From an uncultured Collinsella sp. (GTDB taxonomy: Bacteria > Actinomycetota > Coriobacteriia > Coriobacteriales > Coriobacteriaceae), in contig CABRID010000066.1 of the NCBI GenBank assembly GCA_902470895.1, positions 1 through 11,481 of the forward strand: a stretch of 11,481 nucleotides of DNA, in the 5' to 3' direction. Each line of letters begins with the position of its first letter. Position 1 is the first letter of the stretch. The position numbers and the translations under genes were made by a program. The notes under the pieces are model-generated. The model ran no database searches and had not been told where the DNA came from. It saw only the letters and a list, made by a program, of their open reading frames with translations. This document shows, piece by piece, positions 5,921 to 11,481 of the stretch.

Positions 5921-6715
5921 TTAGTCTTCGTCGTCTTCGAGCGGATCGTAGTCGGAATCGACACCGGCGGCTGCATGGGAACCGTTGAACTTGAAGCCCA
6001 TGAAGACGACAGCCAGGCACACACCGATCAGAGCGACCGCGATGACGGACAGGTTGAGGTAAGCGGCGAGCAGGAAACCGATGAACAGGAACGGAGTCAT
6101 ACCCTTCTTGATCATCATGGTGAGCAGCAGGGCCAAGCCGTAGGCGGTCATGATCTTGGTCGAAACGTTAAGACCAGTGGACAGCCACTCGGGAACCATG
6201 TTGACGATGGCCTGAACCAGGTCGGTGCCAACAAAAACGGCGAGGAAGATCGGCAGGAAGTACATGACGGCGTACAGACCGGAGCCGGCGCAGATGTGCA
6301 TACGGTAGGCGGTCTTGAACTTTCCGTTATCGATCGCGCTATCTGCCACATGGGTGAGGGCGGCGATGATGGAACGGAACACGATGCCGAGGAGCTGACC
6401 CAGGACGGCGACCGGGATGGCGATCGTCATGGCGGTCTCGGCGGAAGCATCGGTCAGGCACGCAAAGGCAGCGGCCACGATGCCGCCCAGGACCATATCG
6501 GGCGGAACGGCGGCGCCGACCTGCACCAGGCCCATGGACACGAGCTCGACGGCGGCACCGACGGCAAGGCCGGTGGGCACATCGCCCAGCAGCAGACCGA
6601 CGAGCGTGGCGCCAACGAGGGGCTGCTCGAAGTTAAGACGACCGAGCAGGCGGGAGTCCCACATGCAGAACACGCCGACGAGGCCGACGAGCACCGCACT
6701 GATGAACGTATTCAT
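5921..6715 (-). CDS. PTS mannose/fructose/sorbose-family IIC component
   Basis: This 264-residue, very hydrophobic protein forms the main part of the sugar channel. The family signature is clear near residues 20-75 (SRLLGRLNFEQPLVGATLVG, then LGDVPTGLAVGAAVELVSMG and AAVPPDMVLGGIVAAAFA). Further membrane helices follow, and a short acidic tail ends DYDPLEDDED. The start is ATG at 6715 with AAAGGAG 7 nt upstream. It begins 36 bp after IIAB; that gap contains a small 5-bp hairpin (CAGGC/GCCTG, 6733-6746). Family membership is firm; substrate specificity cannot be read from the sequence. Confidence 0.95.
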   Translation of the reverse strand: MNTFISAVLVGLVGVFCMWDSRLLGRLNFEQPLVGATLVGLLLGDVPTGLAVGAAVELVSMGLVQVGAAVPPDMVLGGIVAAAFACLTDASAETAMTIAIPVAVLGQLLGIVFRSIIAALTHVADSAIDNGKFKTAYRMHICAGSGLYAVMYFLPIFLAVFVGTDLVQAIVNMVPEWLSTGLNVSTKIMTAYGLALLLTMMIKKGMTPFLFIGFLLAAYLNLSVIAVALIGVCLAVVFMGFKFNGSHAAAGVDSDYDPLEDDED

Positions 6716-6751
6716 ACCCTTCTCCTTTCAGTCAGGCAAAAGCCTGGTTGA

Positions 6752-7675
6752 TTACAGCTTGGCGTCGATGTCGACGCTCTGATACGTAGGGGTCTGCTGG
6801 ACATAGAGCTTGATGCCCATGTCGAGCAGCTGGTTGACGTCGGCCTTCTGGGTGGCGTCGAGGAAGACGGAGCTGTCCTTGCCGCCGACCTGATCGGCAC
6901 CGTCGTGGTTGGCGGTGGCGCCCAGGTTGATGGCGTCGAGCTTGTAGCCCTGGCAGAACTGCAGCATCTCGGCCGTGTTGCCAAAGACGAACATGACGCG
7001 CTCGCCGAGGGTGTTGAGCTTGTCCATCTTGGCGAGGGCGCGCTCGACGGTGAAGACGTTCAGGCGCACGCCCTGGGGCTTGGCCAGCTTAAGAGCGCCC
7101 TTCTTGATGTCATCGTTGGCGGCAGCGTTGTCGACGACGATGATGCGCTCGGCCTGAACCTTGGTGGTCCAGGTAAAGACGACCTGGCCGTGCAGCAGAC
7201 GGTAGTCAAGACGTGCGAGGACGATCTTGGCGGGACCGGAGCTGTGACGGGACGCCTTGGCTTTCTTGGCGGGAGCCGCGGCGGCCTCGACCGGTGCGTT
7301 GGGGTTGGTCAGACCGGTGCGGGCCTCGTTGATGAGGGCCGCGAGCTCGGCGCCCTTGACGGGGACGGGGCTCATAGCGAGCGTGAGCGCCAGCGGGATG
7401 TTGAAACCGCTGACAACCGTGAACTTCGTGCCGTTCTTGGAAAGCTCGACCATGTTGTTGTTGACCGAGCTGCCGAGCATATCGGTCAGCACATAGACGG
7501 TGTCGTCCGCGTTGAACGTGGCGATCAGGGCGTCCACCTTATTGGTGATGGGCTCCTTGTCGTCACGAGCAAGCGACACGACGTGGACGTTCGACACGTC
7601 GCCGAGAACCATCTCGAGCGTGTCTTTGGCGCCTGCGGCCAGGCCGCCATGAGATGCGAGAATGATCTGATTCAT
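6752..7675 (-). CDS. PTS mannose-family fused IIAB component
   Basis: This 307-residue cytoplasmic phosphocarrier joins both soluble PTS domains. The IIA domain (about 1-122) begins MNQIILASHGG, with phospho-accepting His9. The IIB domain (about 148-307) has the classic LDYRLLHGQVVFTW block with phospho-accepting His162. A linker rich in Ala, Pro and Lys (about 124-146) connects them, as in E. coli ManX. Phosphate passes from HPr to His9, then His162, then to the sugar during uptake by IIC and IID. The start is ATG at 7675 with AAGGAGGAGG 5 nt upstream. It is the first gene of the operon IIAB-IIC-IID-SIS-1. A TATAAT box and an ACGT-N5-ACGT palindrome lie just upstream, so the operon is probably controlled by GntR-1. 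The general phosphotransferases EI and HPr are not in this window. Confidence 0.96.
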   Translation of the reverse strand: MNQIILASHGGLAAGAKDTLEMVLGDVSNVHVVSLARDDKEPITNKVDALIATFNADDTVYVLTDMLGSSVNNNMVELSKNGTKFTVVSGFNIPLALTLAMSPVPVKGAELAALINEARTGLTNPNAPVEAAAAPAKKAKASRHSSGPAKIVLARLDYRLLHGQVVFTWTTKVQAERIIVVDNAAANDDIKKGALKLAKPQGVRLNVFTVERALAKMDKLNTLGERVMFVFGNTAEMLQFCQGYKLDAINLGATANHDGADQVGGKDSSVFLDATQKADVNQLLDMGIKLYVQQTPTYQSVDIDAKL

Positions 7676-7701
7676 CTTGCCTCCTCCTTTTCGTTATGGT
7701 C

Positions 7702-7720
7702 ATTATAACGTCTTATACGT
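7702..7720 (-). promoter_or_regulatory. PTS operon promoter with candidate GntR-1 operator
   Basis: On the minus strand a perfect TATAAT (7702-7707) is immediately preceded by ACGTATAAGACGT (7708-7720), a 13-bp palindrome ACGT-N5-ACGT of the type found in front of GntR-1. The palindrome would fill most of the spacer between -10 and -35, a usual site for repression. No good -35 hexamer is visible at 16-18 bp. The transcript would start about 20 nt before the IIAB start codon. Confidence 0.6.
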
Positions 7721-7858
7721 TGCTTATATTGCTAATTAGTATAAAGACCGTTCGCGGGTGAAAATCGACCGTTGACGGGTTTAACGTACTTGAAACGTTG
7801 GGGCTGGATAGGCAGGCGCTGGCTGGATAACCCCAGGTCAGACGCCGCACACAATCCT

Positions 7859-8941
7859 CTATCGCACGAAGTACCAGGGGCTTTCCTGCACGGTGGGTTC
7901 CAGCGCAATGCCGGTGCGTTCCTTAAACAGATCCATGTCCTGCGATTTCTCCGTCCACCACGCGTTGGGCTTAAAGGTCATGCTCTCAATGACATGACCG
8001 ACAAACACACTGTTGCGCAACTTAGAGAAGTCGGTGTTCATAATCAGGATGGACGCGAGCACCAGCACGATGCCCAGGACTTTGATCGCGCCGGCGGGCT
8101 CGGCGTAGACACCAATGCCCAGCAGTACGGTGACGACCGTCTCGAATGACATTACGACGGGAACTTTCGATGTCTCGAGCCCCATGGACAGACCCTGCAT
8201 ATATAAGATGTAGGCCACAGCTGTGGGGATGAGTCCAAAGCCAAGGAACAGCAGCAGCAGCTGTGGCGACATTGCCGCGGCGACATCCGGCCACGGAGCC
8301 GCGATAGCCGCCATAACCGCACCGCCAAAAACAAAGCCCCAAAACGTGACAGCCAGCGGGTGGACCGTCTTGGTTGCTATCCGGCTAAACACCGCGAGCG
8401 ACGCACCACAAAGGCCTGCAATCACGCCCGACGTGACGCCCCAAACCGAAAAATGGAAACCGGAAAGGTCGCCATTGGTCACTGCAAGCACGCAGCCAAC
8501 GATGTTAAAGACAATGGCAACGAGCTTGTTGGGGGTCACGTCCTCGCGATAAAGTACGCGGCCGAGCATGACACCAAACACCGGCGAGGTGTAGAGCAGC
8601 ACCGAGGCCGTGGACATGCCGACCTCGCCCATGCACTCGTAATAGCAGGTGTTGGCGGCGGCCAGACCGACGATACCGACAAGCGCGCAGGGGACGAGCT
8701 CTTTGGGGCTTGCCTTGAACAGGGCCAGCGGACCCTGAGCCACGGTAGACCCCTCACCCGGACGGCAGCCCATAAACATCAGGACCGGTGCCAAGATAAG
8801 CGCTCCGACCAACAAGCGAAAGGCAGCCATGCTCTGGGACGAAACGCCCATGGCCGAGATGCCGTTTACAAAGATTCCGATGCTGCCCCACATAAGCGCG
8901 GCGATCAGCACCAGCACATAGCCCAGATTGCTTTTCTTCAA
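7859..8941 (-). CDS. EamA-family (DMT superfamily) transporter
   Basis: This inner-membrane protein of 360 residues has the doubled EamA layout. The first repeat begins GYVLVLIAALMWGSIGIFVN, contains the conserved AFRLLVGALILAP helix and ends before about residue 155. The second repeat begins near FSVWGVTSGVIAGLCGASLA and includes LIPTAVAYILYMQGLS and FETVVTVLLGIGVYAEP. The family includes exporters of amino acids and other metabolites, and direction cannot be told from sequence. The start is TTG at 8941, because GAGGAGG lies 5 nt upstream; the GTG at 8977 has no Shine-Dalgarno and nearly abuts the operator. An ACGT-N5-TCGT motif 40-52 bp upstream suggests shared control with the PTS. I infer a role in releasing the amine or amino acid freed by the deglycase. 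A C-terminal extension of about 50 residues follows the last helix. Confidence 0.88.
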   Translation of the reverse strand: MKKSNLGYVLVLIAALMWGSIGIFVNGISAMGVSSQSMAAFRLLVGALILAPVLMFMGCRPGEGSTVAQGPLALFKASPKELVPCALVGIVGLAAANTCYYECMGEVGMSTASVLLYTSPVFGVMLGRVLYREDVTPNKLVAIVFNIVGCVLAVTNGDLSGFHFSVWGVTSGVIAGLCGASLAVFSRIATKTVHPLAVTFWGFVFGGAVMAAIAAPWPDVAAAMSPQLLLLFLGFGLIPTAVAYILYMQGLSMGLETSKVPVVMSFETVVTVLLGIGVYAEPAGAIKVLGIVLVLASILIMNTDFSKLRNSVFVGHVIESMTFKPNAWWTEKSQDMDLFKERTGIALEPTVQESPWYFVR

Positions 8942-8946
8942 CGCAG

Positions 8947-8953
8947 CCTCCTC
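8947..8953 (-). promoter_or_regulatory. Ribosome binding site that fixes a TTG start for EamA
   Basis: The minus strand reads GAGGAGG, 5 nt before TTG at 8941-8939. No comparable site precedes the in-frame GTG at 8977, so the shorter protein with a TTG start is preferred. Confidence 0.75.
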
Positions 8954-8980
8954 AGTATTGTTTCCAATATGTTTCACACT

Positions 8981-8993
8981 ACGTTATAGTCGT
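8981..8993. promoter_or_regulatory. Candidate GntR-1 operator upstream of EamA
   Basis: ACGTTATAGTCGT fits ACGT-N5-(A/T)CGT with one change from the two perfect copies at 1629 and 7708. On the minus strand it overlaps TATAAC, a possible -10, with TTGAAA 15 bp further upstream (9004-9009), a short spacer. The promoter assignment is weak; the operator match is better. Confidence 0.45.
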
Positions 8994-9053
8994 TATATAC
9001 ATTTTTCAAGACACAAATCGGCGGACGGAAAAATCCGCTTCCCAGCATACTCA

Positions 9054-9300
9054 TTGGGGATGTTCTTAAATGAACCGTCGTTGGGGACGTTCCTGAATGC
9101 CTAGTCGTTTAAGTACGTCCCCAACGACTAAAGCGCCGCTGGTTGAGCATAAATCAGCGAGCGGGTCGCATTTGAGACAAGGTGACGTGAAACGAAAGGG
9201 CGCTGACCTTCTGGTCGCGCCCTTGAAGTTGAACGTCAGATTGTACAGGTGCGGCCCGCGCAGCGTCGGCCCGTTACGCGGTTTGGTAAAACCGCGTAAC
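9054..9300 (+). repeat. Structured intergenic repeat A, copy 2 (possible ncRNA)
   Basis: This is the second copy of the element at 587-819, in the same orientation. It opens with a degenerate half unit (TTGGGGATGTTCTTAAATGA, 9054-9073), then a 14-bp inverted repeat GTCGTTGGGGACGT/ACGTCCCCAACGAC (9077-9090/9115-9128) around the palindrome core. Next come P1 (9137-9141/9155-9159), P2 (9161-9174/9246-9259, 14 bp with three T-G pairs), P3 with the identical CAA-GG-TGACGT side (9178-9188/9233-9243), P4 (9197-9223, one bulged T, loop TTCT), and the tail hairpin. The last 30 nt (9271-9300) are identical to 790-819. P2 and P4 share little sequence with copy 1 but pair equally well. It ends 2 bp before the SIS-2 stop codon on the opposite strand, so its tail hairpin could also stabilise the SIS-2 mRNA 3' end. 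Confidence 0.8.
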
Positions 9301-9302
9301 TC

Positions 9303-10295
9303 TTAGTAGTCAAGCTTCCACATGTAGCGGCGCGTCATGTAGTCCTTATGGGTGACGGCAGAGAGTGCGCGCATGTAGACGTTGTTGAGGACCGGGGCAA
9401 AGATCAGGTGGTTGAAGTACTCGCTCACGCTGTCCTTGATGTCGTTGAGGCCGAGCTCCTTGGCGTCGAGCTGATAGACGCGCTCGCCACCGTACTGGTT
9501 GACGAAGCGGATGCCGCGCTCGTCGTTGCAGCGGCTGCGGCCGACGCTGATGAGCTGGAACAGCGAGGTGCGCTTGTCCAGAATCTCGAAGGGGCCATGG
9601 AAGAAATCGCAGGTGTTGATGGTGCAGGAGTCGATCTGCAGCATCTCCTGCACGTTGCAGATGCTAAAGACGTAGGCGGCACCAAAGAGCGGGCCCTGGG
9701 CCATGACGTTGATGCAGGGCTTGTCAGCGTTCTGCTCGGCCCACTTGGCAGCGAGCGGACGGGTGTACTCGACGGCCTTGCGATAGATGGGGTCGACCAA
9801 GTCGAACGCGGCCATAGCGGTCTCGTACTCGGCATAGCCCTCGGTCTGCTGCGTAAGCTCCATGGCGATCATGGTCACGACGGCGGAGTTGGTGCGGCCC
9901 ATGCAGGACTCATCGACGGCCAGGCTATCGTACTGGATCTTGTAGTCGCAGACCTCGGTAAGGCCGGACTCGTCGACATAGATGGCGATGGTGCTGGCGC
10001 CGTGGTCCTTGGCGACCTGGGCGGCGACGATGGTCTCCTTGGTGCCGCGCATGGACACGACCACGGCCAGGGTGTTCTCGTTGACGTAGGCAGGGGTTGC
10101 GTGCACGAACTCGTTGCTGGTGTAGCTGGAGCTCACGACCTGCGTGGCCTCGTGCTCCATAAAGTACTGGGCAGGATAGTTGCCGCCGTTGGATCCGCCA
10201 GCGCCAATCCACACGACGCGCTTGATGCCGCCCTTGTCTGCCTTGTCAGCCAAAACCTGGGAGACGACATCCTTAACCTGTTCCTGAGTAGTCAT
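9303..10295 (-). CDS. SIS-domain sugar-phosphate deglycase/isomerase, FrlB/GfrF-like (SIS-2)
   Basis: This 330-residue double-SIS protein is a distant paralogue of SIS-1. Shared blocks include TPAYVNENT against TPSWVNEHT, LTQQTEGYAEYE against LQQTEGYDHYE, FFHGPFE against YFHGPFE, and the C-terminal RRYMWKLDY. The catalytic pair is retained as Glu217 and His233, again 16 apart. Two changes suggest another substrate: the second phosphate loop reads SMRGTKET instead of SLGGSTPET, and GEYFHG becomes CDFFHG. The start is ATG at 10295 with AGAAAGG about 10 nt upstream. It is a single-gene unit divergent from GntR-2 and separated from the PTS operon by EamA and repeat A. In the known gfr system two such enzymes handle glucoselysine- and fructoselysine-6-phosphate; whether this pair does the same is inferred. 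Confidence 0.85.
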   Translation of the reverse strand: MTTQEQVKDVVSQVLADKADKGGIKRVVWIGAGGSNGGNYPAQYFMEHEATQVVSSSYTSNEFVHATPAYVNENTLAVVVSMRGTKETIVAAQVAKDHGASTIAIYVDESGLTEVCDYKIQYDSLAVDESCMGRTNSAVVTMIAMELTQQTEGYAEYETAMAAFDLVDPIYRKAVEYTRPLAAKWAEQNADKPCINVMAQGPLFGAAYVFSICNVQEMLQIDSCTINTCDFFHGPFEILDKRTSLFQLISVGRSRCNDERGIRFVNQYGGERVYQLDAKELGLNDIKDSVSEYFNHLIFAPVLNNVYMRALSAVTHKDYMTRRYMWKLDY

Positions 10296-10335
10296 CGTGC
10301 ATCAGCCTTTCTTCTCGTTTGATGCTCTCGATGGC

Positions 10336-10348
10336 ATACAAGTTATAT
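10336..10348. promoter_or_regulatory. Candidate GntR-2 operator on the SIS-2 side
   Basis: ATACAAGTTATAT is an imperfect 13-bp palindrome (ATAYAASTTRTAT). On the minus strand it overlaps TATATAAC, a possible -10 about 50 nt before the SIS-2 start. An inverted half copy, ACTAGTTGTAT, lies at 10368-10378. The nearly identical GCATACAAGTTA string recurs in front of GntR-2. Confidence 0.5.
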
Positions 10349-10444
10349 ACATGTTTTGGTTATGTCGACTAGTTGTATGCTATATTTGTCCTAGAAATTT
10401 TGCTGATGCGGTTTTCGATAGCTAGCTACCAGCGGTTTTGTTGT

Positions 10445-10457
10445 TGTATTGAATACA
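10445..10457. promoter_or_regulatory. Perfect 13-bp palindrome between SIS-2 and GntR-2
   Basis: TGTATTGAATACA is a perfect palindrome around a central G. It shares the TGTAT/ATACA ends of the other candidate operators in this intergenic region but has a different core. It may be a further regulator contact or a site for another protein. Confidence 0.4.
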
Positions 10458-10474
10458 TGGTTGATTAGATACGC

Positions 10475-10487
10475 ATACAAGTTAGAT
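10475..10487. promoter_or_regulatory. Candidate GntR-2 operator in its own promoter
   Basis: ATACAAGTTAGAT differs from the site at 10336 in one base and starts 26 bp before the GntR-2 ATG. It lies mostly between a possible -35 (TTGATT, 10461-10466) and -10 (TAGATA, 10483-10488, spacer 16), the position expected for autorepression. That promoter would give a leader of only a few nucleotides. Confidence 0.5.
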
Positions 10488-10500
10488 ATAGGTTGGCAAT

Positions 10501-11223
10501 ATGAGCGTCTCATCTAAAAAGAAACTAAGCCAATACGAGCGCTTGGCGGGCATGCTGCGCGACCGCATCGCCGCCGGCACCTACGCGCGCGGAGACAAGC
10601 TGCCGTCCGAGATGGAACTCATGGACGAATCGGGGCTGTCGCGCAGCACCGTGCGCCATGCCCTTAAGGTGCTCGTTGATGAGGGCCTGGTTCGCACCGA
10701 GCGCGGACGTGGTGCCTTTGTGGCCGACACGCCCGCGCTCCATGAGAACAACCTGGTGTTTTCGAGCTATACCAAGCAGGTCGAAGGCCAGGGCATGAAG
10801 CCCACCACGCGCACCGTGGACTCGGGCTTTACCAAGGCGGGCGGCAGCATAGCTAAGTTCTTTGATGCCGCCGTGGGCAGCAAGCTCGTCAAACTTGTCC
10901 GTCTGCGTTATCTGGACGATGCGCCGCTGTGCCTGGAGACCACCTATCTACCACCGAGCTTTGAGGCACTCATCGATCGCGATATCAACGGTTCGCTCTA
11001 CGCCACGCTGCGACAGGAGTTCCATCGCGCGCCGGCACAGGGGCATAAGACCTTTGAGGTGTGCTACGCCTCGCAAAACGAGGCGTTTTTGCTCAACGTT
11101 GAGCGCGGGCAGGCGCTGATCCTGATCACCGACTACGTCTACGACACCGACGGCCGCCCGCTCCACGTCTCCAAGCGCATCCAGCGCACCGACCGCGCCA
11201 AATACACCGAACCCATCGGCTAG
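10501..11223 (+). CDS. GntR/UTRA (HutC-type) transcriptional regulator, GntR-2
   Basis: This 240-residue protein has a winged helix-turn-helix at about 12-74 (PSEMELMDESGLSRSTVRHA, then the wing motif RGRGAFV) and a C-terminal UTRA domain from about 85 to 235 (SYTKQVEGQGMKPTTR to YVYDTDGRPLHVSKR). It belongs to the same subfamily as GntR-1, but the two diverge widely outside the DNA-binding core, so they probably sense different ligands. The start is ATG at 10501 with a modest AGG about 9 nt upstream. It diverges from SIS-2 across a 205-bp AT-rich gap holding repeated ATAYAASTTRTAT motifs, the usual layout of a regulator next to its target. I infer control of SIS-2 and of itself; the ligand is unknown, perhaps a phosphorylated sugar-amine. 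Confidence 0.93.
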   Translation: MSVSSKKKLSQYERLAGMLRDRIAAGTYARGDKLPSEMELMDESGLSRSTVRHALKVLVDEGLVRTERGRGAFVADTPALHENNLVFSSYTKQVEGQGMKPTTRTVDSGFTKAGGSIAKFFDAAVGSKLVKLVRLRYLDDAPLCLETTYLPPSFEALIDRDINGSLYATLRQEFHRAPAQGHKTFEVCYASQNEAFLLNVERGQALILITDYVYDTDGRPLHVSKRIQRTDRAKYTEPIG

Positions 11224-11375
11224 CGCACCAAACGAGGCAAACTGTACCTAATGAACGTTTTACCTGCGCTTTTATTAAATCTCAAGCCAGCATGGCACAA
11301 ATGCCAACATCGCCTGGCAATACGCGCCGTCCAAGCTCAACTGTTCCTGCTCAGAATATCCAGTACCGCAAATCT
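11224..11375. other. Non-coding stretch after GntR-2
   Basis: I see no gene, strong hairpin or clear terminator here. It leads into the partial repeat at 11376. Confidence 0.5.
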
Positions 11376-11481
11376 AAGTGAGTAGACTTTTCGTGACCTG
11401 TCGAGCACACCAAAAACTGTCACCTCTGTGACCTGCACTGATAATTGTCCTTGGGGGAAGCGGGCACTGCGGGGCGCGGCA
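11376..11481. repeat. MITE-like repeat B, copy 2, left part (cut by window end)
   Basis: AAGTGAGTAGACTTTT matches the terminal repeat of the element at 2959. After a diverged stretch come TCGAGCACACC and CACCTCTGTGACCTGC, in the same order and at nearly the same spacing as in copy 1. Preceding CT gives CTAAGTGAG, which matches the right end of copy 1 (CTCACTTAG in complement). After 11436 the similarity stops. A right inverted end is not seen before the window closes, so the copy is either longer than copy 1 or truncated. Confidence 0.7.

Noticed and set aside
1..11481. CRISPR array, tRNA, rRNA or phage defence genes
   Set aside because: I saw no regularly spaced short repeats, no tRNA cloverleaf with a CCA-type end and no nuclease, helicase or toxin motifs in any frame. 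The repeated elements present are two-copy intergenic repeats.

Overview
The window looks like a chromosomal segment of a moderately high-GC gut actinobacterium of the Coriobacteriia, most likely Collinsella. I infer this from the style of the genes (mannose-family PTS, YitT and GntR/UTRA proteins, strong AAGGAGG-type ribosome binding sites) and of the intergenic regions; no rRNA or marker gene is present to prove it.

Layout: positions 1-407 hold the 3' end of an IS3-family transposase, followed by GC-rich non-coding DNA. A structured repeat of about 230 bp lies at 587-819. From 872 to 10295 every gene is on the minus strand: a GntR/UTRA regulator (GntR-1), a YitT-family membrane protein, a HAD hydrolase, a FrlB/GfrF-like SIS protein (SIS-1), mannose-family PTS IID, IIC and fused IIAB, an EamA transporter, a second copy of the structured repeat (9054-9300), and a second SIS protein (SIS-2). 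A second GntR/UTRA regulator (GntR-2, 10501-11223, plus strand) diverges from SIS-2. A hairpin-forming MITE-like element lies at 2959-3077, and part of a relative starts at 11376.

Working model: the PTS imports and phosphorylates a sugar or sugar-amine conjugate, and SIS-1, co-transcribed with it, cleaves or isomerises the 6-phosphate. The closest architecture I know is the Gfr-type route for glucoselysine and fructoselysine (mannose-family PTS plus two SIS deglycases); the substrate is inferred. The EamA transporter could export the released amine. Operator-like palindromes ACGT-N5-(A/T)CGT occur upstream of GntR-1, the PTS operon and EamA, suggesting one regulon. A different palindrome, ATAYAASTTRTAT, recurs between SIS-2 and GntR-2.

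The least explained item is the structured repeat. Its two copies have different stem sequences that keep pairing, and the wobble pairs fit only a plus-strand RNA. It may be an undescribed structured RNA or a mobile structured repeat, and the two copies bracket the sugar cluster as direct repeats.
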